The notes beneath the pieces were generated by a model, which was not told where the DNA came from, searched no databases, and saw only the letters and a program-made list of their open reading frames with translations. The position numbers were made by a program, and so were the translations under genes. From the NCBI RefSeq assembly GCF_036208045.1, contig NZ_CP121472.1, positions 2,429,531 through 2,493,530 on the forward strand: 64,000 bases of DNA, written 5' to 3'. The stretch is from Thiorhodovibrio winogradskyi. GTDB lineage: Bacteria; Pseudomonadota; Gammaproteobacteria; Chromatiales; Chromatiaceae. This document shows, piece after piece, positions 38,978 to 47,134 of the stretch. The stretch's first letter is position 1; every line of letters begins with the position of its first letter.

Positions 38978-39736
38978 ATGGCCCGCTTGCTGGTGCTCAT
39001 TGTGCTGCTAGGGCTATTGCTGTGGGGGGTTCATTGGTTTCGCACCGCGCCCGCGTCCCAGGTGGCGCGCATGCTGCGCCGCGTCCTGATTTGGGGTGGC
39101 ATCGGCCTGCTGCTGGTGGCCGTGGCGAGTGGGCGTCTGAGTCCGCTCTTTGCCGCGCTCGCCGCCGCCGTGCCTCTGGTGCTGCGGTTGCTGAATGTGC
39201 TGACCATGCTGCCGCTGATTCAACAGGCCCTGCAGGCGCTGGGTTTCAAGACGACCCTTGGGCAAGCAGGCGGCCAAGCCGGCGATCAGACTGGCGGCCC
39301 AAGGGGGCAATCCCGCATTCGCACCCGTTATCTGGACATGACGCTGGATCAAAGGACCGGGCGCATGGATGGCAGCGTGCGCGATGGCCCCTTCAGCGGC
39401 GAGCGCCTATCAGCGCTCGACAGCACCCAGCTCGCGCGCCTGCTTGAGTTTTATCAGGATAGCGATGCGCAATCGGCCGCGGTGCTCAGGGCTTATCTGG
39501 AAAAAACCAACCCTGACGCTCAGGCCGAGGATGGCACCGGAGAAACCAGGCCAGTGTCGGGACAGTTGTCGCGCGGGGAGGCGAGCGCGATTCTTGGACT
39601 CAGTACCGGTGCCAGCCCTGACGCCGTTCGGGATGCGCACAGACGGTTGATGCAAAAGCTCCATCCCGATCGCGGGGGCTCGGACTATCTTGCCGCCAGA
39701 ATTAACGAGGCGAAGAAAGTTTTGCTCGAAGAATAG
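38978..39736 (+). CDS. Membrane-anchored DnaJ-domain protein
   Basis: A 252-residue protein with two or three N-terminal membrane helices (about 1-18, 32-50, 52-85) and a long hydrophilic middle. A short J domain ends the protein: AILGLSTGASPDAVRDAHRRLMQKLHPDRGGSDYLAARINEAKKVLL, with the HPD motif that stimulates Hsp70 ATPase. The middle contains RIRTRYLDMTLDQRTGRMDGSVRDGPF, a recurrent block in this family. It starts 3 nt after the VWA gene, so VWA and DnaJ are a tight pair. Confidence 0.88.
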   Translation: MARLLVLIVLLGLLLWGVHWFRTAPASQVARMLRRVLIWGGIGLLLVAVASGRLSPLFAALAAAVPLVLRLLNVLTMLPLIQQALQALGFKTTLGQAGGQAGDQTGGPRGQSRIRTRYLDMTLDQRTGRMDGSVRDGPFSGERLSALDSTQLARLLEFYQDSDAQSAAVLRAYLEKTNPDAQAEDGTGETRPVSGQLSRGEASAILGLSTGASPDAVRDAHRRLMQKLHPDRGGSDYLAARINEAKKVLLEE

Positions 39737-39753
39737 GGCATTTTGAAGAGTAA

Positions 39754-39776
39754 GGCGTTTTTCTGATCAAAACGCC
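39754..39776. terminator. Bidirectional terminator between dnaJ-like and kinase genes
   Basis: GGCGTTTT pairs with AAAACGCC around a 7-nt loop. The arms supply T-rich and A-rich stretches, so it could act on both convergent transcripts. Confidence 0.65.
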
Positions 39777-39790
39777 CAAGCACAGCATCC

Positions 39791-41737
39791 TTATCTTCTC
39801 GGTCGCGCTTGCCTGACCGGGGCTCTTCTTACCGGTGCTCGTCTGACGGGCGCTCGTCGTGCTGCAGCGGCTTGGGGTGGTCGCTTTTTGACGATACGCG
39901 GTGGCGCGCGTTTCACTGCTGGCTTCCTGATTGGAGCCGCGGCTTTGGTAGGGCGGGTCGTTTTAGACGCCTTGGCCGTAGTCGTGCTCGTTTGGGTCTG
40001 AGAGGACGTGGTGCTCGCGGCCGCGCTTTGTTTCGGCTCCGTGGATGCTGAGCTTGCAGTGGCACTTGCAGTATCGCGATGTTGATCAAAGACATCCATC
40101 AGCGAGCCAGTTGGCGTGCTGGTGCGCTGAGTGCTCGGCGCTTGCTCATTGGAAAAAATGCTGGGGGCTGATCCTGGTGCCGCCGCCGTACTGGGTGTTT
40201 TCGCGTCTAGTTCGACCTTTTGTGCGCCACCTTGGGTCTCCTGCGCTGCCGCGGATACTGCGGTTGCGGCCGCGGCTGTTGTTGCCGCAGCCATTCCGGC
40301 AGCCGCTGCTGTCTTTGCGATGTCTTCGGGGCTGGTGTCTGCCGGCTCAGCCTCGGCCTGCTCGCCGCTGCTCTCTTCTCCCTCGGTCTGGATGCGCTGG
40401 ACATCCTCGGCGGTCTCGACCCTTTGGCTTGTTTCGGAACTCGTCTCGGAAAAAAACCAGCGATCAGCTAAATCAAGCCCGGGAACACCGGTCAGCCACC
40501 AGGCGCCCGCTGCCGCGATCATCGACAGCATGATGCCAGCGCCAATGAACAGCTTTCGGCGTTGTCCTTGTGGACCCAAATGATGATCTGAGGCTGCATG
40601 TGCCGAGCGGTCAGTTGGCAGACGCAGGGATGGTAGCGGCGTGCTTGTGGACGTGTCACCGCCGTATCTGGGTAACGGCAGATTGGCGAGGGCGGCAGAG
40701 TCCAGCATCACGGTTTTGGAGCCTGATTCGCCTGGCTGACTCAGATCAAGACACCGCAAGAACTCGCTGATCGAGGCATGGCGAAGGTTAATATTGAGTT
40801 CCAGCGCCTTGAGCACCGCTGCGTCAATCTCGGGCGGTACATCGGGCAGAACCTCTTTGATTGGTTCGAGCAGCGCTCCCGTGACTCGGTCGTAAGCAGC
40901 GACTGGCATGGTGCCGGTCAGTAGGTTATAGATCACGGCACCAAGGCTATAGACGTCCGAACGTTCGTCGGTTCCGGTGCCGAGCACTTGCTCGGGCGGA
41001 CTGAAGCCCTGGCTCACCGCCCGCCCGAGGGTGCGGGTCATTCCGTCGGCGATGGCCTCTTTCGCGATACCAAAATCGATCAACATCACTCGGTCATTAT
41101 CGTCAAGCAAGATATTGTCGGGCTTGAGATCGCGGTGGATGATTGGTGGATCCTGACTGTGCAGGTAGAGAATGGCCTCGCCCAATTGCTGGATCCAGGG
41201 CAGCAGCACGTCCAATGGGATGCGCTCGCCATGCCGCTTCTGCTCGCTTCGCAGCGTCCGGTTGCCGCCGAACTCCAGTACCAGGCAGTTCATTTCCTGA
41301 TCCGAAAAGCGATCCGTGATGTCCGGAATGGCAGGATGATTCAAACGCCCGAGCAAGCGGGTTTCGTAATCGTCGAATAGAACATCTGGGATTTCCTTGA
41401 GCGCCCGGCGTTTGCCCTCCACAAGCAAATCATCGACTAGATAGGTGACTCCAAAACCGCCGCGGCCAAGGATGCCGGTAACCTTGTAACGTTCCTTGAT
41501 GACCTGCCCAGGGGAGCGTATCCAAGCAATGACACCACGCACCGTGCCAGACATGGTGATATCGAGATGTGCGAGTTCAAATCGGCAGTTGCTGCAGCGA
41601 TATTCTTGCGCCGGCAGTTCGCGAACGACATTTGTCGCCTGGCATTGCGGACAGGAGAGGATTTCACCTTCATCCGGGACGCTGTGCGGCGACAATTCGG
41701 TGGCAATCTCAGTGACAGAGGGTTGGGGTGGTGGCAT
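39791..41737 (-). CDS. Zinc-ribbon Ser/Thr protein kinase with polybasic tail
   Basis: A 648-residue eukaryotic-type kinase. The N-terminus has a zinc ribbon (C29-x2-C32, C48-x2-C51). The kinase domain (about 84-345) has the glycine loop GRGGFG (91-96), Lys114 in ALKEI, HRDLKPDN with Asp203, and DFG at 221-223, so it should be active. A membrane helix at about 393-414 leads to a low-complexity periplasmic part rich in Ala, Thr, Ser and Gln. The last 45 residues are strongly basic, with repeats of RRAPV. The polybasic end could bind lipopolysaccharide or peptidoglycan (inference). The small exported two-repeat protein is encoded just upstream. Confidence 0.9.
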   Translation of the reverse strand: MPPPQPSVTEIATELSPHSVPDEGEILSCPQCQATNVVRELPAQEYRCSNCRFELAHLDITMSGTVRGVIAWIRSPGQVIKERYKVTGILGRGGFGVTYLVDDLLVEGKRRALKEIPDVLFDDYETRLLGRLNHPAIPDITDRFSDQEMNCLVLEFGGNRTLRSEQKRHGERIPLDVLLPWIQQLGEAILYLHSQDPPIIHRDLKPDNILLDDNDRVMLIDFGIAKEAIADGMTRTLGRAVSQGFSPPEQVLGTGTDERSDVYSLGAVIYNLLTGTMPVAAYDRVTGALLEPIKEVLPDVPPEIDAAVLKALELNINLRHASISEFLRCLDLSQPGESGSKTVMLDSAALANLPLPRYGGDTSTSTPLPSLRLPTDRSAHAASDHHLGPQGQRRKLFIGAGIMLSMIAAAGAWWLTGVPGLDLADRWFFSETSSETSQRVETAEDVQRIQTEGEESSGEQAEAEPADTSPEDIAKTAAAAGMAAATTAAAATAVSAAAQETQGGAQKVELDAKTPSTAAAPGSAPSIFSNEQAPSTQRTSTPTGSLMDVFDQHRDTASATASSASTEPKQSAAASTTSSQTQTSTTTAKASKTTRPTKAAAPIRKPAVKRAPPRIVKKRPPQAAAARRAPVRRAPVRRAPVRQARPRR

Positions 41738-41811
41738 GTCAGGGCCTGATGCTAAGAGTCCAACAGTGATCAGCAGTTTTAAAGATACGTGAACGCCTTA
41801 TGCTGTCTTGC

Positions 41812-41835
41812 CCGGGGTCCGCTGCCGGACCCCGG
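41812..41835. terminator. Strong hairpin between the kinase gene and the two-repeat protein gene
   Basis: A perfect 10-bp stem, CCGGGGTCCG with CGGACCCCGG, and a CTGC loop. It lies downstream of the small protein gene (minus strand) and before the kinase gene. No long T run follows, so it may be a terminator, an attenuator or an mRNA-stabilising hairpin. Confidence 0.6.
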
Positions 41836-41890
41836 CCTGACAGATGAGTGTCCACAAACCGCTGCAATGACGGGGATGATCGCCGACCTT

Positions 41891-42217
41891 CTAACGCCGT
41901 TGCGGGGGACGCTGTGGGCGGTTGCCCTTTCCAGATTTGTTGGTTGCTTGTGACGCGGCAATTCCAAGGATGGTGCCAAACATGGCGGCAGCTGCATCGG
42001 CATCAGCGCCACCGGCTTGATTGCCGCCGGCCGCGTTTGCACCTTGGGGGGCCTGCCGACCGCGCCCCTGTGGCTGTTGCTGTTGTTGCTGGCTAGTTGC
42101 TTGCTTGCTGACCGCGCCCAGGACTTGGCCAAATATGGCGGCAGCAGCTTGACCATCAGCCGCCGCAGTCAGGGGCATGAACAACATTGTGGCAACCAGG
42201 GAGATAAGTAGAGTACG
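41891..42217 (-). CDS. Small exported protein with two internal repeats
   Basis: A 108-residue protein with a clear signal peptide (MRTLLISLVATMLFMPLTAAA). The mature part has two similar segments: GQAAAAIFGQVLGAVSKQAT and ADAAAAMFGTILGIAASQAT. They share the pattern AAAA-(I/M)-FG-x-(V/I)-LG and end QAT. A Gln-run and Gly/Asn-rich linker joins them and the tail is basic (RPQRPPQRR). I do not recognise the family. It is upstream of and co-directional with the zinc-ribbon kinase, whose tail is also Arg/Pro-rich. The ATG at MRTLLIS has the sequence GAGGTC just upstream. Confidence 0.7.
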   Translation of the reverse strand, partial: RTLLISLVATMLFMPLTAAADGQAAAAIFGQVLGAVSKQATSQQQQQQPQGRGRQAPQGANAAGGNQAGGADADAAAAMFGTILGIAASQATNKSGKGNRPQRPPQRR

Positions 42218-42889
42218 CATGACCTCGGACCTCCTGCACAAAACTGGTGCATATTAAAACAGAAAAAACCGCCAAGCCAACGCCGTCCCGGTCCCGGCCA
42301 ATCCTTGGGAGCATGAAACTCTTGTTTCAACCATATGCTGATGGCGCGTGCCACACCGTAAAATGAATTGCATGTGATTCACGGTAAGCACGCCAAACAG
42401 ATACCATGGGAAGCACAACAATGCGAAAAATAACCATGCGAAGAAACAAAGCCGGATTGTCACTACTTCGCATCGAATCAGCAACAGAGCAAGATGAATC
42501 AGAAATGTTGAATCAGTCACTTAAGGGAAAATGTTAACTTTGATAATTCAACGCTCTCGCTTCTGTTGAATTCTTAGGAAAAATCGCACTCCATAGCCGC
42601 TCCTGCCGGGTGTCGTTCGTTAGGACAGGCGGTGATAATACGCTGAATCAAACAGCGTAATGATGATTATAGCCACTAATGGGCATTGTTTGTCGAGTGA
42701 TTCAGGCACTGCTGGAGATGCGTGGGTGAGCAGCGATCTGTGGCTTGGCGAGTTTTCCAGCAAACCGCTTGCGATCAATGCACGGTGAAGCGGAAGCGAC
42801 CGGCCCTGATGGTCACCTTTGGGCTGTTGGCCGATAATCTGGCCTTTGGTCCTCCCGGGAAAGATCGCCATGAATCCCTCCCAGCTTGC
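42218..42889. other. AT-rich intergenic region with repeats and hairpins
   Basis: About 670 bp with no gene I can support and visibly more A/T than its surroundings between about 42240 and 42700. It contains GAATCAG three times (42475, 42496, 42510), the related TGAATCA at 42644 and its inverse at 42698. Two hairpins are visible: AATTCAAC/GTTGAATT at 42545-42572 and ACGCTG/CAGCGT at 42640-42658. It is downstream of the Mla-type operon and upstream of the small exported protein, so it should hold that gene's promoter. A regulatory RNA is possible but not shown. Confidence 0.5.
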
Positions 42890-43933
42890 TCAGCGCCTTG
42901 GCACTCCCGACTTGCCGCTGAGCAGGGCCTCCGGGTGGCGCTCGAGATAATCGGCCAAGCCGCGGATGGAACGCGCGGCATCGGTGGTTTCGCGCAGGAG
43001 TTGGTCGAGTTGATAACGTGTTGGGGAGTCGCGGGCAACCAAGGACTCGAGCGTGGCCAGGGTTTTTGTGCCCTGGGTCAGCGTGGCTTGGGCGGAGGCT
43101 GTTAGCGGTGCCCATTCGCGTTGCAGGTCGGCGGTCAGGATGGCGGTGTTTTCAGCGGCCCGTGCCACGGAGGGCGCGATCTGCTCGACTTGCTCGCGCG
43201 CCGAGATGCTGAGTTTATTGGTGTTGGTTAGCACCTGTTGCAGACTGTTCAGCAGGGGCTGGAGATTCTGGTTCAACGTCCGCAGTGCCTGATGGGCTTG
43301 CGTCAGTGTGGCGTCAAGGCTATCCACGCTGTCGTGGAGTTTGCCAGAGACGAACAGCCGATGGATGGCATCGAGGGTGCCCGTGGTCTGTTCGACCAGA
43401 TCATTCAGCGGCAGGGTGGCGAGCAAGTCCTCCACGCGATCCCGAGTGGCCTCGATGGCGGGTACCTGAATGGCGCCCAGGTAGTCTTGTTCATTGGGTT
43501 CGGCTGGCAGATTCGGGTTCAGACTCAGGCTGACCACATACTGCCCGGTGACCAGGCTGACGGATTGCAGGCGTGCGCGCAGGCCCTTGTTCTCAACCAG
43601 TTGGCGAATCACGGTGCGCGGATCAGTTTGTCCGACTCCGCCTAACACTGCGACATTCCGCGGCCAAATGTCATAACGCACCGGAACGCGGAAGCTGTTG
43701 GTCTTGGGAAGATAGTTCAGGCCGATGCCGGTGACTTGCCCGATGGGTACACCCTGAAACTGCACCTGAGCGCCGATATTAAGCCCCTGCACGCTGCCTG
43801 GAAAAAAGGTGACCAGTGCGATGCGCTCGCGCAGCAAGGCGCCGCTGCCAAAAACGATGAGCGCGCCGACAAAGATGACCAGCGCGCCGAGCACAAAGCC
43901 GCCGATGACGGCCGGATTGGCTTCTTTGCTCAT
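42890..43933 (-). CDS. MlaD-type MCE protein of a lipid ABC transporter
   Basis: Substrate-binding subunit of the MCE class, anchored by one N-terminal helix (about residues 7-30) with the single MCE domain behind it (LVTFFPGSVQGLNIGAQVQFQGVPIGQVTGI). The C-terminal 200 residues are predicted helical coiled coil (LDATLTQAHQALRTLNQNLQPLLNSLQQVL), as in longer MlaD/PqiB relatives. At 347 residues it is longer than E. coli MlaD (183). It overlaps the ATPase gene by 4 nt. These systems move phospholipids between the membranes. Confidence 0.92.
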   Translation of the reverse strand: MSKEANPAVIGGFVLGALVIFVGALIVFGSGALLRERIALVTFFPGSVQGLNIGAQVQFQGVPIGQVTGIGLNYLPKTNSFRVPVRYDIWPRNVAVLGGVGQTDPRTVIRQLVENKGLRARLQSVSLVTGQYVVSLSLNPNLPAEPNEQDYLGAIQVPAIEATRDRVEDLLATLPLNDLVEQTTGTLDAIHRLFVSGKLHDSVDSLDATLTQAHQALRTLNQNLQPLLNSLQQVLTNTNKLSISAREQVEQIAPSVARAAENTAILTADLQREWAPLTASAQATLTQGTKTLATLESLVARDSPTRYQLDQLLRETTDAARSIRGLADYLERHPEALLSGKSGVPRR

Positions 43934-44703
43934 GTCTCGCCCCGATTGAGAAAAGCCCGCACGCCGTCAATCCGCGAGTGCTCGCGCAGCCAGTTCGGAT
44001 TGCCCGTGGTTAGCATGGTGCGGCGCTCGGCATCGAGAAAGACCGCGTCGTCGGCAATGGTGAAAATGCTCGCCAGTTCATGGGTCACCACCACCATGGT
44101 GGTTTTGAGGCTAGCGCGCAATTGCAGCAGGAGTTCATCCAGGTGTCGGGCGCTCAATGGGTCGAGCCCGGCCGAGGGCTCGTCGAAGAACAAAAGCTCG
44201 GGATCCAATGCCATGGCCCGGGCCACGCCGACGCGCTTGCGCATGCCGCCGCTGATGGCCGAAGGATAATGGTCGCCGAAACCGGCCAGACCAACCAGTG
44301 CCAGTTTGTAATCGGCAATGGCGCGTATTTGTGCCGCGCCGAGATCCGTGTGAATCTCGAGCGGCAGGCTGACGTTCTCGCGTAGGGTCATGGCGCTCCA
44401 GAGCGCGCCACTTTGGTACATCACCCCCTGACGGCGCATCAGGGTCAGGCGTTCCTCGCCGCTGCCACGCCAGAGATCCTGACCCCGGATCAGGATGCTA
44501 CCGGTGGACGGTGGCAGCAGGCCGGTCAAGGCGCGCATCAGGGTGCTCTTGCCGCAGCCGCTGCCGCCCATGATGATGAAAATATCCCCGCGCCGGATGA
44601 CAAAGTTCAATGCCTGCTGGATGACGGTCTCGCCGTAGGCCAGGGTCGTGTCGCGCACCTCCACCATAGTGTCTTGTTGTATCGAGGGTGCAGCCATGGA
44701 CAT
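43930..44703 (-). CDS. MlaF-type ABC transporter ATPase
   Basis: Cytoplasmic ATPase of the lipid transporter. Walker A is GGSGCGKST, the signature is AISGGMRKRVGVARAMALDPELLFFDEPSAGLDP and the H loop is in VVTHELASI. The chosen ATG (MSMAAPSIQ) overlaps the permease stop as TGATG; the frame is open upstream but overlaps the permease gene. Length 257 residues, normal for MlaF. No MlaB STAS gene is separate here; a STAS-like part is fused to the permease. Confidence 0.93.
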   Translation of the reverse strand: MSMAAPSIQQDTMVEVRDTTLAYGETVIQQALNFVIRRGDIFIIMGGSGCGKSTLMRALTGLLPPSTGSILIRGQDLWRGSGEERLTLMRRQGVMYQSGALWSAMTLRENVSLPLEIHTDLGAAQIRAIADYKLALVGLAGFGDHYPSAISGGMRKRVGVARAMALDPELLFFDEPSAGLDPLSARHLDELLLQLRASLKTTMVVVTHELASIFTIADDAVFLDAERRTMLTTGNPNWLREHSRIDGVRAFLNRGET

Positions 44704-45881
44704 CAGGATAATCCGATCGCCTCGAATAGCACTGTAAGCACCGCGGCGGCGATGACAATAAACAAAATGGCCGTGACCACCGCCGAGGTAGTCGCGCGGC
44801 CCACCTCGGCCGCGCTGCGTCCGCACTGCATGCCGCGCAGACAGCCAGAAGCGGCGACAATGGCACCATAGACAGTGGCGCTGATCAGCCCTTGGGCGAG
44901 ATGATTCAGCGCGATGGCATTGCGGGTCGCCATCAGATACTCGCCGCTGGTCAGACCCGCGACCAGGGTGCCCACAAAGAGCCCACCAAGAATGCCGAAC
45001 AGATTGGCGTAAAGAGTCAGGAGCGGTGTCATCAGAATCAACGCCAGCATCCGCGGCAGCACCAGGAATTCCATCGGTGAAACCCCCAGTGTGCGCAGGG
45101 CGTCGATTTCTTCATTGGCCTGCATGGCGCCAATCTGTGCGGCAAAAGCGGCACCCGTGCGCCCAGCCAGCACAATGGCGGTGATTAGGGCGCCGATCTG
45201 AATCACCATGGCCAGCCCGACCAAGTCGGCGATGTAAATCCGCGCGCCGAACTGTGCCAGTTGCTGATTGCCGATGTAAGCCAGAATCATACCGACCAAA
45301 AAGCACACCAGGCTGACGATGGGCAGGGCATCGGCCCCGGCGGACTCGACAATGAGCCAAAACTCCGAGAGCCGAAAGCGGCTTTTGCCACGCACAAAGC
45401 GCTGCACCGCCAGGGTGCCATCGCCGAAGAAATGCATGATCTCCCCGGTGGCATTGGCCAGATCGATAAAGTCCCGGCCCAGGCGCCCGAGAAAGCCTGG
45501 CCGAGCGGGCTCGGCCGCGGCCGCCTCGCCCCGCTCGGGCGCGGAGCCGGCCAAGTCAAGCAGCGCGCGCAAGGGCTCGGGCAGTGCGGAAAGATCACAG
45601 GCAACGCCGTCTGTCTCGCACGACTGCCGCACCTTTAGGATAAAGACCGCCAGGCTGGAGTCCCAGTCGCCGAGGTCGCGCGGATGGAGCTCCAGCTCGC
45701 GCGGATCATCGCACGCGCGCAGGAGCGCGATTGTCGGTTCCGGCGCTGGCGGATCCAGGTCCATGCGCCAACTCCCACTCAGCTCAAGCCGCGCGCGTCC
45801 GCCTGGCTGCATCCTCAGCTGGGCGCTGGCAGTTGTTTGGGCCTTTGTGCTGACAGGCTGGGCAGGGAGCTCGATAGACAT
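44703..45881 (-). CDS. MlaE-type permease with N-terminal STAS-like domain
   Basis: A 392-residue membrane protein. The N-terminal 115 residues (RARLELSGSWRMD...ELHPRDLGDWDSSLAVFILKV) look like a STAS domain. The rest is the MlaE permease: FWLIVESAGADALPIVSLVCFLVGMILAYIGNQQLAQFGARIYIADLVGLAMVIQIGALITAIVLAGRTGAAFAAQIGAM-type sequence, with five or so helices. It matches the DUF140/MlaE family. First gene of a three-gene operon with the ATPase and the MCE protein. Confidence 0.92.
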   Translation of the reverse strand: MSIELPAQPVSTKAQTTASAQLRMQPGGRARLELSGSWRMDLDPPAPEPTIALLRACDDPRELELHPRDLGDWDSSLAVFILKVRQSCETDGVACDLSALPEPLRALLDLAGSAPERGEAAAAEPARPGFLGRLGRDFIDLANATGEIMHFFGDGTLAVQRFVRGKSRFRLSEFWLIVESAGADALPIVSLVCFLVGMILAYIGNQQLAQFGARIYIADLVGLAMVIQIGALITAIVLAGRTGAAFAAQIGAMQANEEIDALRTLGVSPMEFLVLPRMLALILMTPLLTLYANLFGILGGLFVGTLVAGLTSGEYLMATRNAIALNHLAQGLISATVYGAIVAASGCLRGMQCGRSAAEVGRATTSAVVTAILFIVIAAAVLTVLFEAIGLS

Positions 45882-45948
45882 TGAAAACAGGCCTGTGCGG
45901 TGCGCATGATTCTCGCTGATGGCAATTCAGTGGTACAGTCAAGGGTCT

Positions 45949-45969
45949 GACTTGCGTTGTAAGCAAGTC
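45949..45969. repeat. Hairpin upstream of the methyltransferase gene
   Basis: GACTTGC pairs with GCAAGTC around GTTGTAA, about 54 nt before the methyltransferase start. It could be an operator or lie in the 5' leader. Confidence 0.4.
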
Positions 45970-46022
45970 CTCACCAGGATGTTTTGCCCGGTTTGATTCG
46001 ATGACGGCCGGAGGCCTTGCAG

Positions 46023-46949
46023 ATGATCAACAGAGTGCGAAAGTGGCGTGAACTGGCCGCCAGTGTCGGCTTTTTGAACTGGTTATTCAATCCGCTGCAA
46101 CGCAAGGACGTGCGCTCGGTCTATGATCTATTGCTGGATCAGTCACCAACAGAGCATGCGCGTTATCTGAATCTGGGCTACTGGGCGCGGGCGAAGTCGC
46201 TCGACGAGGCATGCGATGATCTCGTTCGGTTAGTGGGTGAGCGTGCTTTTATGTGTAATAAGGATCAACTTCTTGATGTCGGCTTTGGCTTTGGCGATCA
46301 GGATCTGCTGTGGTGGCGCGAGTTTGGGCCAAAGCGCATCAATGGACTGAATATCACGGCGTCTCAGGTGGCCGTGGCGCGTGCACGCATTGCCGAGCAG
46401 GGGCTCTCGCGGCAGATTGATTTGCGGCTGGGTTCAGCCACGGCCATGCCGGTGGCGGCGAGCTCGGTCGATGTGGTCGTGGCGCTCGAGTGCGCCTTTC
46501 ACTTCCAGACGCGGGAGCGCTTTTTCGCCGAGGCCTTTCGCGTGCTGCGTCCCGGTGGACGCTTGGTGCTGGCCGATATCATCCCGATGCCGCTGGTCGC
46601 GGGCGGGCGAGAGCGCTGGCTGCAGCGCTGGACCTGGGGATTGGTCGCTGGCAAGTTCGCTATCCCCAAAGCCAATGCTTATCCGCTCGTGACCTACAGG
46701 GAGAAACTGGCGGGTACTGGGTTCGCGACGGTCGAGGTCGAGTCCATTCGCCATCAAGTGTACCGGCCGTTGCATGGTCATCTGCGCGAGCATCCAGAGA
46801 TACTCGAGCGCTTGCATCCGTTGCTGGCATTTGCGGTGCGCATGGCACTCAAGATCGACGCCGAGACCCTTTTCTCCGGGCTCGACTATGTGCTGGCATC
46901 GGCAGTCAAGCCAGGGGGCGCTCTCGGAGAGCAGAGAGATGGCGATTGA
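46023..46949 (+). CDS. Class I SAM-dependent methyltransferase
   Basis: A 308-residue methyltransferase. The SAM site is LLDVGFGFGDQDLLWWREFGP, followed by INGLNITASQVAVARARIA. Further on are ASSVDVVVALECAFHFQTRERFFAEAFRVLRPGGRLVLADII and a C-terminal substrate-capping region. The pattern resembles small-molecule methyltransferases of the sterol/tocopherol/rebeccamycin type. The natural substrate cannot be told from sequence. The ATG giving MINRVRKW has GGAGG 16 nt upstream, so the start is approximate. Monocistronic by spacing. Confidence 0.8.
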   Translation: MINRVRKWRELAASVGFLNWLFNPLQRKDVRSVYDLLLDQSPTEHARYLNLGYWARAKSLDEACDDLVRLVGERAFMCNKDQLLDVGFGFGDQDLLWWREFGPKRINGLNITASQVAVARARIAEQGLSRQIDLRLGSATAMPVAASSVDVVVALECAFHFQTRERFFAEAFRVLRPGGRLVLADIIPMPLVAGGRERWLQRWTWGLVAGKFAIPKANAYPLVTYREKLAGTGFATVEVESIRHQVYRPLHGHLREHPEILERLHPLLAFAVRMALKIDAETLFSGLDYVLASAVKPGGALGEQRDGD

Positions 46950-47134
46950 AACCCTCGAAACTTGGCGATTATTTCGGCCAGCCTTAACATGGATACTTGG
47001 TGGCTTTTCGGCTGATGGTCGTTGATCGGTGCCAGGTGGTTTTTTCGAGATGGAGGCGCAAATGCCGCGGGTTGGTGGGTTCTTGCGTGGGTGTGTATTA
47101 AGCTTATGCGCCGAATCGGAGGCTCCTGTCACCC

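Noticed and set aside
42620-42871. 83-codon leftward frame in the gap after the Mla-type operon
   Set aside because: No domain or ribosome site; the translation looks like random non-coding sequence.
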